Shown here: one piece after another, positions 53,652 through 62,764 of the stretch
How positions within the stretch are numbered: position 1 is the stretch's first letter
Layout of the letters: each line of letters begins with the position of its first letter
Assembly: GCF_025751495.1 (NCBI RefSeq)
Contig: NZ_JAOWKZ010000004.1
Location: 186,001 to 250,000, forward strand
Direction: 5' to 3'
DNA from: Albidovulum litorale
GTDB taxonomy: Bacteria; Pseudomonadota; Alphaproteobacteria; Rhodobacterales; Rhodobacteraceae
DNA length: 64,000 nucleotides
Translations under genes and position numbers: made by a program
Notes under the pieces: model-generated
The model's input: the letters and a program-made list of their open reading frames with translations, nothing else
What the model was told of the DNA's origin: nothing
Databases searched by the model: none

Positions 53652-54011
53652 ATGTTGCGCATGCTCCGCCTTCTCTTTCTCGCTCTTCTCGGCATCGTCC
53701 TGATTGCCGTTGCTTCGGCCAATCGTGATCTGATCACCCTTCGGCTGTTGCCTGAAGAACTGGACCAGTTCCTCGGCATCGGCTGGTCGCTTGAGGTGCC
53801 GCTCTTCCTCGCGATCTTTGCCGGTATCGTCGCCGGTCTTGGCATTGGTTTCGTCTGGGAATGGTTCCGCGAGGCGAAACACCGTGCCGCCGCCAGTCAG
53901 CACAGGCGCGAGGCCGGGCGTCTGGAAAAGGAAGTCAGCCGGCTCAAGGCGGAAAAGCCCGAGGCAGAGGACGATGTCCTCGCGCTGCTTGAGGGCCGCA
54001 AGGCGGGCTGA
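53652..54011 (+). CDS. lapA: LapA/DUF1049 membrane protein
   Basis: The 119-residue protein has two membrane helices (about 5-22 and 47-70) and a basic coiled-coil cytoplasmic tail with repeated KEVSRLKAEK-type heptads, matching LapA. In E. coli LapA works with LapB in controlling LPS synthesis through LpxC turnover. LapB is not in the window. Placement between ihfB and trpF is conserved in Rhodobacterales. Confidence 0.85.
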   Translation: MLRMLRLLFLALLGIVLIAVASANRDLITLRLLPEELDQFLGIGWSLEVPLFLAIFAGIVAGLGIGFVWEWFREAKHRAAASQHRREAGRLEKEVSRLKAEKPEAEDDVLALLEGRKAG

Positions 54012-54032
54012 CCGGTTCCCCGGAGGGATCAA

Positions 54033-54683
54033 TTGGATATCCGCGTGAAAATCTGCGGGCTGAAAGAGCCTGAACATATTGCCGCCGCCGTTGACAGCGG
54101 GGCGGCGTATATCGGTTTGGTCTTTTATCCGAAATCCCCCCGGCACGTCGAGATTGCCGAGGCTGCCCGGCTCGCGCTTTTGGTGCCGCCTGGCGTTGCC
54201 AAGGTCGCGCTGACGGTGAACGCGACGGATGCGGACCTCGACGCGATCACCGCTGCCGTGCCACTCGACATGTTGCAGTTGCACGGCGCGGAAAGCCCCG
54301 AACGGGTTGCCGAGCTCAGGGCCCGTTACGGTCTTCCGGTGATGAAAGCCGTAGGCGTGGCGGAAGCCGATGACCTGAAGGCCATCGATACCTATGGCAA
54401 GGTCGCGGACCAGCTTCTCGTTGATGCGAAACCGCCCAAGGGCGCGGCGCTGCCCGGCGGCAACGGCCTTGCCTTCGACTGGCGGCTGGTCGCCAAGAAA
54501 TACTGGCCCTGCCCGTGGATGCTTGCGGGCGGCCTGATGCCCGACAATGTTGCCGAAGCGATCCGCCTGACCGGCGCGCGCCAAGTCGATGTATCGTCTG
54601 GTGTCGAAAGCGCGCCGGGCGTGAAGGACGCTGATCTGATCCGTGCCTTCATCGCCGCGTCAAAAGGAGCGGTGTCCGTATGA
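54033..54683 (+). CDS. trpF: Phosphoribosylanthranilate isomerase
   Basis: The 216-residue TIM-barrel enzyme catalyses the third step of tryptophan synthesis. Family motifs include [12 protein letters not shown] with the catalytic Cys, [32 protein letters not shown], and C-terminal [10 protein letters not shown] and [12 protein letters not shown]. The TTG start is supported by GGAGGGA about five bases before it. The stop overlaps the GNAT gene start. trpB lies 1.6 kb further on the same strand. Confidence 0.94.
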   Translation: MDIRVKICGLKEPEHIAAAVDSGAAYIGLVFYPKSPRHVEIAEAARLALLVPPGVAKVALTVNATDADLDAITAAVPLDMLQLHGAESPERVAELRARYGLPVMKAVGVAEADDLKAIDTYGKVADQLLVDAKPPKGAALPGGNGLAFDWRLVAKKYWPCPWMLAGGLMPDNVAEAIRLTGARQVDVSSGVESAPGVKDADLIRAFIAASKGAVSV

Positions 54684-55126
54684 TCCGGTTCCGCGAGGCG
54701 CGGCGTGACGACGTTCCAGCGATCGTGGCGCTTCTCAGGGACGATGCGCTTGGTGCGGAGCGTGAAGGTGCGTCACTCGATGATTATTATTCCGCCTTCG
54801 ATGCAATTGCGACCGAAGGCGGCAATAGGGTGATTGTCGGCGAGGACGACGGCCGGATCGTGGCGACCTATCAGCTGACCTTCATCACCGGCCTGTCGCT
54901 GCGCGCCACGCGACGGGCGCAGGTGGAAAGCGTCCGGGTTGCCGTCGATCTGCGTGGGCGTGGAATCGGGGCCGAGATGTTCGCCGATGCCGAAGCCCGC
55001 GCCCGCGCGGCGGGTTGCGGGTTGATGCAGTTGACGATGAATGCCGACCGGCATGACGCAAGGCGTTTTTACGAGCGTCTGGGATTCACGCCATCGCATA
55101 CAGGGTTCAAGCGCCGTCTCGACTGA
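54680..55126 (+). CDS. GNAT-family N-acetyltransferase
   Basis: The 148-residue protein is a single GNAT acetyltransferase domain: [20 protein letters not shown] holds the acetyl-CoA pyrophosphate loop (RGRGIG) and [16 protein letters not shown] is the usual C-terminal motif. The substrate is unknown. It overlaps trpF by 4 bases, so it is cotranscribed with tryptophan genes without an obvious functional link. Confidence 0.87.
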   Translation: MIRFREARRDDVPAIVALLRDDALGAEREGASLDDYYSAFDAIATEGGNRVIVGEDDGRIVATYQLTFITGLSLRATRRAQVESVRVAVDLRGRGIGAEMFADAEARARAAGCGLMQLTMNADRHDARRFYERLGFTPSHTGFKRRLD

Positions 55127-55144
55127 AGATCAGACAACCGCATC

Positions 55145-56164
55145 CTAGGCGGGCTTGTAGACGAACCGCGCGCGCACAACGCCGTGATCGCCGGTGCCGG
55201 TTTCCTTGTGGTCGTCGATATTCAGGTGATCGTTCGCGATCTCCAACCCGTCGAAGGCCCAGATCCGTTTCTTGGAATTGTCGTAGAACTCCTGGCTGAC
55301 AAGGATGTGGTCGAGCGACTCCCGCGCATCCTGATAGACATGGGTGTAATAGACATCCCGTTCGCTGCGGTACTGCTGCAGCGTCTGGGCCGAATAGAGG
55401 TCGTTGTCGCCGCCGCCCGTCGAAAGCGTCGTCAGAAAGCGCGGCTGGCCGGTCAGGATGTTGTGGGTGTTCGAATGCTGGCCGTCATTGCAGTCGCCGA
55501 TGACGACGACGGGCGTATCGGTGTTCTTCATCTCCTCGGTCAGGAGCATCCTGAGCGCCATCGCTTCGGCGGTTCGCCGGATCGTCGAAAGCGCGCCGCC
55601 AATGGCTTCGGAATGTTGTCCATGGACGTTCTTGTCGTACCAGGCCTCGCGGAAGATCTGCGTCGGTGCCTTGGATTTGAAATGACAGATGAAGACCACG
55701 ATCTCGGGCGCGTTGGAATGCGGCTGAATCGTCAGCCGCAGGACGGGCCGTGAAAAGGCGTCGATCATCACCTCGATATCGCCGGTCTGGCTGTCATCAC
55801 CGCCGCTTTTCAGGATGAAGTCATCGGGGAAGCTCTCGATCCAGCGCGGCGTGCCGGTCAGGATCGAGCGTCGCACCGCAGCGGCGCAGACGATCTTTTG
55901 CCCCGCATGGCCCGGCGGCGCGATGGCCGTATACTCCCCGTCGAGCCCGGCCGTGGCCAATGCGGCCGAAAGGCTGTCGGCATGCCAAAGCTCCTGAAAG
56001 CCGAAGACATCGGCCTTCATGATCCGCAGCATCACGGCGGTCCAGGCGATCTTGCGGTCATAGACGTCCTGATCCCAGCCATCGGTGTCTTTATAGATGG
56101 CAAGACCGGGTTCGTTGAGGTTGTAGAGGTTGAAGCTGGCAAAGCTGACGCCGCGACGAGCCAT
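55145..56164 (-). CDS. Endonuclease/exonuclease/phosphatase family protein
   Basis: The 339-residue protein has the EEP fold motifs: ASFNLYNLNEPG (Asn), DVFGFQELW (Glu), VVIGDCNDGQHSNTHN (Asp/Asn) and the end pair SLDHILVS and GTGDHGVVRARF (Asp-His). This group includes DNA-repair nucleases and lipid or nucleotide phosphatases; with no signal peptide it acts in the cytoplasm. It is reversed within the trpF-trpB block. Confidence 0.83.
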   Translation of the reverse strand: MARRGVSFASFNLYNLNEPGLAIYKDTDGWDQDVYDRKIAWTAVMLRIMKADVFGFQELWHADSLSAALATAGLDGEYTAIAPPGHAGQKIVCAAAVRRSILTGTPRWIESFPDDFILKSGGDDSQTGDIEVMIDAFSRPVLRLTIQPHSNAPEIVVFICHFKSKAPTQIFREAWYDKNVHGQHSEAIGGALSTIRRTAEAMALRMLLTEEMKNTDTPVVVIGDCNDGQHSNTHNILTGQPRFLTTLSTGGGDNDLYSAQTLQQYRSERDVYYTHVYQDARESLDHILVSQEFYDNSKKRIWAFDGLEIANDHLNIDDHKETGTGDHGVVRARFVYKPA

Positions 56165-56300
56165 GGCGGTCTCCGATAATCAATGAACCAATGGCATTAT
56201 CCTAGCATAAATGCATGTCGGAGGGGTGACTGGTGTTCGGGCATCTTTACGCGCCGCCCGGTCCGCGATAAGCCCGGGCCTGTCAGGAGAGGGCAGACAC

Positions 56301-57533
56301 ATGGCCAATGATCAACTCAACAGCTTCATGACCGGTCCGGACGAACAGGGCCGGTTCGGTATATTCGGCGGGCGCTTCGTGAGTGAAACTCTCATGCCGC
56401 TGATCCTCGATCTGGAAGCGGAGTATGAGAAGGCCAAAACCGACGACAGTTTCTGGGCCGAGATGGACTGGCTCTGGAAACACTATGTGGGCCGCCCTTC
56501 GCCCTTGTATTTCGCCGAACGGCTGACCGAGCATCTCGGCGGTGCCAAGGTCTATATGAAGCGGGACGAGCTGAACCATACCGGCGCGCACAAGATCAAC
56601 AACGTTCTGGGCCAGATCATCCTGGCCCGCCGCATGGGCAAGTCCCGGATCATCGCCGAGACGGGCGCTGGCCAGCATGGCGTGGCCACCGCGACGGTCT
56701 GCGCCAAGTTTGGCCTCAAGTGCATCGTCTATATGGGCGCCCATGATGTCGAGCGGCAGGCGCCGAACGTCTTCCGCATGCGGCTGCTGGGGGCTGAGGT
56801 GGTGCCGGTGACCTCCGGCCGGGGAACTCTCAAGGACGCGATGAACGATGCCCTGCGCGACTGGGTCACCAATGTCCGCGACACGTTCTACTGCATCGGC
56901 ACGGTGGCGGGCCCCCATCCCTATCCGGCGATGGTGCGCGATTTCCAGTCGGTCATCGGCAAGGAAGTGCGCTGGCAACTGGCCGAGCAGGAGGGCGAAG
57001 GCCGCCTGCCGGATACCGTGATCGCCGCGATCGGCGGCGGGTCGAACGCGATGGGGCTTTTCTATCCGTTCCTCGACGATCCTTCGGTGAACATCATCGG
57101 CGTCGAAGCCGGTGGCAAGGGCGTTGACGAGCGCATGGAACACTGCGCCAGCCTCACGGGCGGCCGTCCGGGTGTGCTGCATGGCAACCGGACTTACCTC
57201 TTGCAGGATGAGGATGGCCAGATCCTGGAGGGTTTCTCGATCTCCGCAGGTCTCGACTATCCCGGCATCGGGCCGGAGCATTCATGGCTGCATGAGACGG
57301 GCCGCGCAAAATATGTGTCGATTACCGACAAGGAGGCCTTGGAGGCGTTCCAGGTCAGCTGCGCGCTGGAAGGCATCATCCCGGCACTGGAGCCGAGCCA
57401 TGCGCTGGCCCATGTGATGAAGATCGCGCCAACCCTCCCGAAGGACCATATCATCGTGATGAATATGTGCGGCCGGGGCGACAAGGATATCTTTGCCGTC
57501 GCTAAGCATCTCGGCTTCGATATCCGCACCTGA
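56301..57533 (+). CDS. trpB: Tryptophan synthase beta chain
   Basis: From ATG 56301 (AGGAGAGGG upstream) the 410-residue enzyme joins indole and serine with pyridoxal phosphate. The PLP lysine lies in [19 protein letters not shown], and [10 protein letters not shown] and the [10 protein letters not shown] region are typical. A longer frame from 56211 is rejected in favour of this start. trpA is not within the window; trpB is followed by 348 bases without a recognised gene. Confidence 0.95.
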   Translation: MANDQLNSFMTGPDEQGRFGIFGGRFVSETLMPLILDLEAEYEKAKTDDSFWAEMDWLWKHYVGRPSPLYFAERLTEHLGGAKVYMKRDELNHTGAHKINNVLGQIILARRMGKSRIIAETGAGQHGVATATVCAKFGLKCIVYMGAHDVERQAPNVFRMRLLGAEVVPVTSGRGTLKDAMNDALRDWVTNVRDTFYCIGTVAGPHPYPAMVRDFQSVIGKEVRWQLAEQEGEGRLPDTVIAAIGGGSNAMGLFYPFLDDPSVNIIGVEAGGKGVDERMEHCASLTGGRPGVLHGNRTYLLQDEDGQILEGFSISAGLDYPGIGPEHSWLHETGRAKYVSITDKEALEAFQVSCALEGIIPALEPSHALAHVMKIAPTLPKDHIIVMNMCGRGDKDIFAVAKHLGFDIRT

Positions 57534-57881
57534 GAGCTTCTGGAAACAGCGCCAAACGAACGCACCGGGCGATTCGTCTGGTGCTCTTGAGGGGCTATCC
57601 GATATGTGCCGCAAAGGCGTTATGGCTGAGGGACCCGCCTAACTCATTGTTCTCAAAACGACTTATCGTCTCCATTTCGGAAGCAAAGAGCGCAACTGCA
57701 TCACATTGATGCCGTAATCTCAGACTTTTTGGGGTGCCTAAACCTCGGTTTATGGCCGTCTCCCGTCAGTTTATGGCGTTTTCGGGGCAGTTGCTGGCCA
57801 ATTTGCAATACGGAACGCGTCGGATGTGTGAGTTCAGAACGACCGTCGCTTACCAGTGCAAACACGAGAAGGGAAAGACCA
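57534..57881. other. Intergenic region after trpB with dyads and direct repeats
   Basis: No gene is supported here. A GU-containing hairpin (57562-57571 with 57575-57584) may end the trpB transcript. Further on, TAAACC-TC-GGTTTA (57739-57752) is a perfect dyad, and GTTTATGGC occurs twice, at 57748 and 57769, exactly 21 bases apart. These elements lie upstream of the small gene at 57882 and look like regulator binding sites. Confidence 0.45.
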
Positions 57882-58193
57882 ATGATCCATATGACCGACA
57901 TCACAGCATCTCCTTTCGAAAAGGTGACCGCTCTGCGTCCGGCGACCAATCTTGGCCAACTGGTGCGTGACCAGCTCAGCGCATTGACGGCCAGCGGATA
58001 TGGCGAAGTCGACGTCCGGTGGAACAGCGACATGCTGCTGATCGATGCGAAAAGCGACGACGGCTACATTTGCCGGGTATTCAACGCTGACGGCGTCTGC
58101 GTGATGGAGCAGATCGACCGGCGGGGAATCGGGGTCGAACGGCATTTCGAAGAAGATGGAATGACCGTGATTTCGGAAGAGATCTTCGGTTAA
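57882..58193 (+). CDS. Small protein of unknown function
   Basis: I do not recognise this 103-residue, acidic, soluble-looking protein. It has no signal peptide or membrane helix; a central GEVDVRWNSDMLLIDAKSDD segment and a repeated IDRRGIG/ERHFEEDG charged pattern suggest a small globular fold. The GAAGGGAAAG before the ATG is a fair ribosome binding site. The upstream dyads suggest regulation. It may belong with the next two genes. Confidence 0.6.
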   Translation: MIHMTDITASPFEKVTALRPATNLGQLVRDQLSALTASGYGEVDVRWNSDMLLIDAKSDDGYICRVFNADGVCVMEQIDRRGIGVERHFEEDGMTVISEEIFG

Positions 58194-58304
58194 TCTGTGA
58201 ATCGTTGACGAACGCGCAACCAAAACGCGCTAAAACACCGAAATTCTTGTGATCTGGCAAGAGTTTGTGCACCATCCCGCTCGGGGGCGGTGTGTAGTGT
58301 GAAG

Positions 58305-58874
58305 ATGACGAGACGCGGTTTCCTCCTTTCCGGTGCCTGTCTTTTGGCGACGACCGGTTCCTCCCTGGCAATGTCTTATGACGACGATGTCGCGGCGCGG
58401 TTGCGCCGCGAGGGATACCGCATCACTTACCGCAAGCGGACCTGGCTTGGCCGGGTACGGTTCAAGGCCCGAAAGGGCAAGACGATCCGCGAAATCGTCG
58501 TCGATCCGACTTCGGGCGAGGTCCTTCGCGATTATTCTGAGAGCGTATCGGCCGACGACAAAAGGTCGCCGGAATCCGGATCGTCCGGAGGCGGGACTTC
58601 TGGCGGAGAGACCGGAGGTGGGGAAACCGGCGGAGGTGAGTCTGGCGGTGGTGAAACCGGCGGAGGCGAGTCTGGCGGAGGTGAAACCGGCGGAGGCGAG
58701 TCTGGCGGAGGTGAAACCGGCGGAGGTGAGTCTGGCGGAGGTGAAACCGGCGGAGAATCCGAAAGCGGCGACAATTCGAAAGAAACGGGCAAGGGATCCG
58801 GCAAAGGCAAATCCAAGGACAAGTCCGGCAAAGGCAACGCTGACAGCAAAACTGGAGGCAGTGGTGTTGAGTAA
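58305..58874 (+). CDS. Exported PepSY-like protein with glycine/glutamate-rich tandem repeats
   Basis: From ATG 58305 the 189-residue protein begins TRRGFLLSGACLLATTGSSLA, a Tat-like twin-arginine signal. Residues about 24-75 resemble a PepSY domain (DVAARLRREGYRITYRKRTW, then GKTIREIVVDPTSGEVLRDY). The rest is low complexity: tandem ETGGGESGGG units and then a Lys/Ser/Gly-rich tail. A GTG at 58290 is an alternative start. Function is unknown; the disordered tail could bind calcium, cell wall or a partner. Confidence 0.6.
   Translation: MTRRGFLLSGACLLATTGSSLAMSYDDDVAARLRREGYRITYRKRTWLGRVRFKARKGKTIREIVVDPTSGEVLRDYSESVSADDKRSPESGSSGGGTSGGETGGGETGGGESGGGETGGGESGGGETGGGESGGGETGGGESGGGETGGESESGDNSKETGKGSGKGKSKDKSGKGNADSKTGGSGVE
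58624..58753 (+). repeat. 30-bp coding tandem repeat
   Basis: The motif AAACCGGCGG recurs every 30 bases at 58624, 58654, 58684, 58714 and 58744, giving four full units and a partial fifth. Each unit encodes ten residues of the ETGGGESGGG type. Units differ at a few third positions, so copy number may vary between strains. Confidence 0.9.
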
Positions 58875-58913
58875 GCGTGGTCGTTGTCGCAGCTGCATGC
58901 GGGGGACGTCGTG

Positions 58914-59474
58914 ATGCGCCGCTCCAAGCGTGATTTGGTTGCCCTTTCGTTGCTGCTCGTCGTTCAAGTTTTCTGTGCGTCGCTTTTGGTTGGTGAGACG
59001 CTTCTTCGTGCCCTAGGCATCCAACACCGTCCCATGAGTTGGGAATTGCGCGAACTGCTGGAGATCGGCGCTGTGCTTGGTTTGGTTTGCGGCGCTGTGC
59101 TAGGCATCATCGTTCTGGCACGTGGTCTGCGCCGCCAGAAGCGGGCGGAGGAACAATTGCGCCAGGTTTCCGGTGCTTTCATGGAACTCATGCAGTCGCG
59201 TTTCAGCGACTGGGGCCTGACCTCGGCGGAGCGCGATGTGGCGCTGTTTTCCATCAAGGGCCTGTCGATGCAGGAAATCGCTGCGCTGCGGGGGACGGCT
59301 GAGGGGACCATAAAGGCCCAGACAAATGCGATCTACCGCAAATCCGGAGTCTCAGGGCGTCCGCAACTTCTGTCGTTGTTCATCGAGGACCTGATGGACG
59401 ACAACGTGATGCCCAAGATGCCGGACAACCCGCATCACGTGGAAACCAGACCTGTTCTTCAGATGGTGAACTGA
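58914..59474 (+). CDS. Membrane-anchored LuxR-type helix-turn-helix protein
   Basis: The 186-residue protein (ATG 58914) has two membrane helices (about 8-32 and 50-70) and a C-terminal LuxR/GerE-type helix-turn-helix (about 103-165; LTSAERDVALFSIKGLSMQE, then EGTIKAQTNAIYRKSGVSGR). A membrane-bound DNA-binding protein without a response domain is unusual; it could sense the envelope and control the preceding PepSY-like gene, 39 bases upstream, or the dyads at 57739-57777. Function is inferred. Confidence 0.75.
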   Translation: MRRSKRDLVALSLLLVVQVFCASLLVGETLLRALGIQHRPMSWELRELLEIGAVLGLVCGAVLGIIVLARGLRRQKRAEEQLRQVSGAFMELMQSRFSDWGLTSAERDVALFSIKGLSMQEIAALRGTAEGTIKAQTNAIYRKSGVSGRPQLLSLFIEDLMDDNVMPKMPDNPHHVETRPVLQMVN

Positions 59475-59620
59475 CCCCGACTGAAGCCGATATGACGCTT
59501 TTCGTGACCCGGAGGTTGCTGGTCCGCGATTTCGCAGAGGTGCTGCGAAATCAGAGAGGATTTGCTCGACGGCCGCCCGGCCAAGCCTGAGGCATTCGAC
59601 CGGGCGGGATGATCCAAGGA

Positions 59621-62068
59621 TCAGAACACGGTGACGGGGAACGGGTTTGCCACCCAATACAGACGGGCGAGTTCGTTCAGCCGCTCTTTTCTGTCCGCGG
59701 GGAAGGTCTTGGTGAATGTCTCACCCAGTGTTGCGAGCGCCGCTTCACTTGCGGGTCCGAAAGCGCCGTCAGGCACGATATCAGCGCCAAGCTCGCGCAT
59801 CATGACCTGAGCGCCCATGTCGAGCGCATTTAAAGGCAGCTTGTCGATCAATTGCCGGGCCGAGGCAGCAGCTTCGGCATCGCGCAATACGATTGCCTTT
59901 GCTGCCCGCGCGGCAGCGTCGCCAAGGGTAAGGCCTTCAGGTGTGTGCTGCGCGATCACCCATGCACCGTTGGCCCCACCCCAGGCATCGCCTCGGCTCA
60001 GGCCTTCGTCATACCATTTAACCGCCTCGGCAAAGTCGGGTACCCCAAGATCGCCGTTGAAATACATGCGACCGATCGAGGTCGGTGCCCGCGGATGACC
60101 GCCTTCGCTGGCCTTCCGGAGCCAGTCGAGCGCCGCCTTCGGATCGCGCGCCACACCGCCCGCGCCGTTGAGCATCACCCAGCCCATGTTGTCATAGCCG
60201 TAGATGTCGCCGCGCGCGGCGCTTTCCTGCACGTAACGCAGACCGCGTTCGGGTTCGTAATGGTCGGTGCCTTCCTGCAGGAAATAATAACCGAGCGTGT
60301 TCATCGAGAAGGTGTGCCCGACCTCCAGCGACCGGGAGAGCAGATCGAAGCCCTGCCGCTTCAGCGTAGGATCGTCCGCCAGTTCCAGAAGCTGCTGGCC
60401 GAGCGAGTGATAGGCATAGGGATCGCCCTGATCCACGCCCATTGCCAGAAGCGCCAGCGCCTCTTCCGGCGCGCGGGTGCGGGCGGCGCCTGCCGTTATC
60501 TGCTCGCGCGCGATCACCAGCATCCCGAGCGCGTGCCAGGCACGGGTATGACCATGGTCGCGGGCCAGAGTGAACTCGGCTTCAGCGGCATCGAGATCAA
60601 GCAAAGCGAGGTGAACCCGGCCCAGTTGGTAATGGAACCGGCCATTCTCCGGCTTCCGTGCGACCGCGTCCTTGCAGGCGGTGAGGGCGGCATCGACGTC
60701 GATTTCATTCGGGTACCGGGCCACGCCCACACCTTCGGGGTCAAGGTGATCGCCCGCCTGATAGTCACAGGGATCGACGTTCAGTGTGAGTTGAACGGTC
60801 TGCGCCTTGCCCTCGCTCGCGACGGTGAATTCGTCGGTGATTGCCGGGGCGGTCATCGCAAGAGCGGAAAGCTCGGGCTGGCTGTTGGAATAAACGAGGT
60901 TCTCGACCCCTTCGGTCATCTGTGTAAGGGGTAACAGTCCGCGCGTGGTTTCACCGCTGGTCAGTTCAAGCCGTCCGTATTGGGGCGGGCGGGTCACCGT
61001 CACTGCATCCATCGGCTGGGTCGCAGTCTCGCGGAGCGCGGTTCCGACACGCACCTTGCGGTCAAGCGGCAGGGACAGCGCCAGCGGAACACCGGCCGAC
61101 TCTGCCACAGATGCGGCGTCCGTTGTCAGGGCGTTCTGGAAGCCAGGCACAGAGGGATCGGAATCGAAGGATACCGTTTCGATCAGAGACGAGCTTTCCC
61201 ATGGGACCTGCCGTCCACCAGTCACCGAATAGACCCTGCGGCGGACATCCTTGAGAAGGCTGTCGAGTGGGGCATCCGGGGCCGCGATTGCCGCCTGATA
61301 CAGCGCTTCGGTGAAGGGGCTGTTGGCCCCCCGACCGTCCAGTGCGACCGCGCCCGGAGAGGTGGAGAATACGATGAGAGAATTGACCGGGGAATCCTGT
61401 GCCGCGAAACCGGTTCTCAGTTCCTGCGGGATCGCGTCCAGCCCGACAATGGCCCCGCGATCGGGGAAAGGGTTGTCTCGGCAACTGTCGAGGATCACCA
61501 CAAGCGACCGCGACCGCGCGCCAGCAATGGACAGAAGGCTGGACAGCGAGACGGTTTCAAACGGCAGATCATAGATCGAGTCGATTTCGGCATCGACCGG
61601 AATCAAACGATTGGAGTTCCCGATCTGAACGCCATGACCGGCATAGTAGATCACGATCTCCGACCCTTTGCCGGTGTCCGTGATCATGCGTCGAAGCGCC
61701 GCCTCAAAGCCGCGGCGGTCGAGGTCCTCGTATTCCTGGACGATATAACCGCTCTGCTTCAAGACGGCGGCAACGAGCCGGGCATCTGCGACCGCATTGG
61801 CCAGCGACGGGGCATGGCGATATGCGCCATTGCCGATAACCAGAGCGTAGCGCCGTGTTGCGGGTGTCGTGAGGTCGATACTGAGCCCGGGCATCCCAAG
61901 AACTTCCGCCGGGCGTTCCAGTGTTGCGTAGGTCTGATCCGACTGAGCAGTGGCGGGCGTTGCGGACGCAAGGGCGACGATTGCCGCCACTCCGGAACCG
62001 CACCAAGTTGCGAATGTCGGAAGAGGGCCGCGCGATGCGGCCGGTTCAGGTTTGTAATCGGTGGCCAT
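59621..62068 (-). CDS. Periplasmic caspase-domain protein with Sel1-like repeats
   Basis: From ATG 62068 the 815-residue protein has a signal peptide (about 15-42, cleavage near ATAQSDQ), a C14 caspase-like domain (about 72-300) with catalytic H145 in IYYAGHG and C196 in VVILDSCRDNPF, then a region with no recognised motif (about 300-480), and Sel1/TPR-like repeats (about 490-740; YQLGRVHLALLDLDAAEAEF, SMNTLGYYF, DNMGWVMLNG). It may be a protease of envelope proteins or a scaffold. It starts 2 bases after the lipoprotein gene, forming an operon. Confidence 0.82.
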   Translation of the reverse strand: MATDYKPEPAASRGPLPTFATWCGSGVAAIVALASATPATAQSDQTYATLERPAEVLGMPGLSIDLTTPATRRYALVIGNGAYRHAPSLANAVADARLVAAVLKQSGYIVQEYEDLDRRGFEAALRRMITDTGKGSEIVIYYAGHGVQIGNSNRLIPVDAEIDSIYDLPFETVSLSSLLSIAGARSRSLVVILDSCRDNPFPDRGAIVGLDAIPQELRTGFAAQDSPVNSLIVFSTSPGAVALDGRGANSPFTEALYQAAIAAPDAPLDSLLKDVRRRVYSVTGGRQVPWESSSLIETVSFDSDPSVPGFQNALTTDAASVAESAGVPLALSLPLDRKVRVGTALRETATQPMDAVTVTRPPQYGRLELTSGETTRGLLPLTQMTEGVENLVYSNSQPELSALAMTAPAITDEFTVASEGKAQTVQLTLNVDPCDYQAGDHLDPEGVGVARYPNEIDVDAALTACKDAVARKPENGRFHYQLGRVHLALLDLDAAEAEFTLARDHGHTRAWHALGMLVIAREQITAGAARTRAPEEALALLAMGVDQGDPYAYHSLGQQLLELADDPTLKRQGFDLLSRSLEVGHTFSMNTLGYYFLQEGTDHYEPERGLRYVQESAARGDIYGYDNMGWVMLNGAGGVARDPKAALDWLRKASEGGHPRAPTSIGRMYFNGDLGVPDFAEAVKWYDEGLSRGDAWGGANGAWVIAQHTPEGLTLGDAAARAAKAIVLRDAEAAASARQLIDKLPLNALDMGAQVMMRELGADIVPDGAFGPASEAALATLGETFTKTFPADRKERLNELARLYWVANPFPVTVF

Positions 62069-62070
62069 GG

Positions 62071-62286
62071 TCAGTTCCACCCACCGCCGCTTCCACCACC
62101 ACCACCACCGCCGTCGCCATAGCTGGATGGCGTTACGGGTTCTGAGGGTTGCGCGCGCGTCGTCGGCGTTGGTGCACTGACAGTGGGCTGTACCGTCTCT
62201 GTCGTCGGGTCTGGTGGGGCCGTCGGCACTGGCACACAGGCCGCAAGTGCGATCACGGCGCAGAGGATCATACTCCGCTTTGACAT
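62071..62286 (-). CDS. Small Gly/Pro-rich lipoprotein upstream of the caspase gene
   Basis: From ATG 62286 (GAGGAA about seven bases upstream) the 71-residue protein has a lipoprotein signal (MILCAVIALAAC, lipobox LAAC), then a Pro/Thr-rich linker and a C-terminal run of glycines ending SGGGWN. The frame extends upstream to 62343, but the chosen start fits the lipobox. It is probably outer- or inner-membrane anchored and cotranscribed with the caspase gene. No known family. Confidence 0.65.
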   Translation of the reverse strand: MSKRSMILCAVIALAACVPVPTAPPDPTTETVQPTVSAPTPTTRAQPSEPVTPSSYGDGGGGGGGSGGGWN

Positions 62287-62339
62287 GACAAATTCCTCAC
62301 TAAAAATATGTTTTATCCTACCACTTTTGTGGCTTTCCA

Positions 62340-62632
62340 TCAACGAAGCGGCGTTTCCAGCTCGCTGAGCTCAACCGGGCGCAGCCAGACCGACTGTGCC
62401 AATTCGGTTTCTCGCGCGCCCATTTGGGTCGTGACGTCAATCCCGATCCGTTCAAGCGTGTGTGCCAGTGCCTGCGTATCGTGGACGGTGTTCCGCAAGG
62501 GCGGGATGTGCGCATTGCTGTCCATGCCCACGGCCACTGCGTGCCTTTCAACGGCCTTCACACCCGGGATGATGCAAAACGCCAGGACGAAGAAAATAAT
62601 ACCCGGCGTAGAGCGGCGAGTAGCAATCTCAT
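62340..62632 (-). pseudogene. Truncated second caspase-domain gene fragment
   Basis: The frame ending at 62340 reads RHAVAVGMDSNAHIPPLRN, then TVHDTQALAHTLERIGIDVT, which aligns with the start of the intact caspase domain (RRYALVIGNGAYRHAPSLAN and so on). Upstream in the same frame is a signal-peptide-like IIFFVLAFCIIPGVKA, but it has no ATG; the ATG at 62632, with GAGG upstream, opens the neighbouring frame (MRLLLAALRR), so a frameshift or lost start is implied. Catalytic His and Cys regions are missing. It is a decayed paralogue. Confidence 0.6.
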
Positions 62633-62764
62633 GGTGCCTCTATGCTCGCGGTCGGTAGAAATACAATATGCCCAGCATAGCGCAAATCGGCTGTTTTTCT
62701 ATTCAGGTTCTCATTACCTTCGGCTGAATATCCACACTGGCCGCAACCGTTTCGAGGAGGAAGA

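Noticed and set aside
58624-58753. CRISPR array
   Set aside because: The 30-bp units are contiguous without spacers and lie in frame in a coding sequence, so they are a protein repeat.
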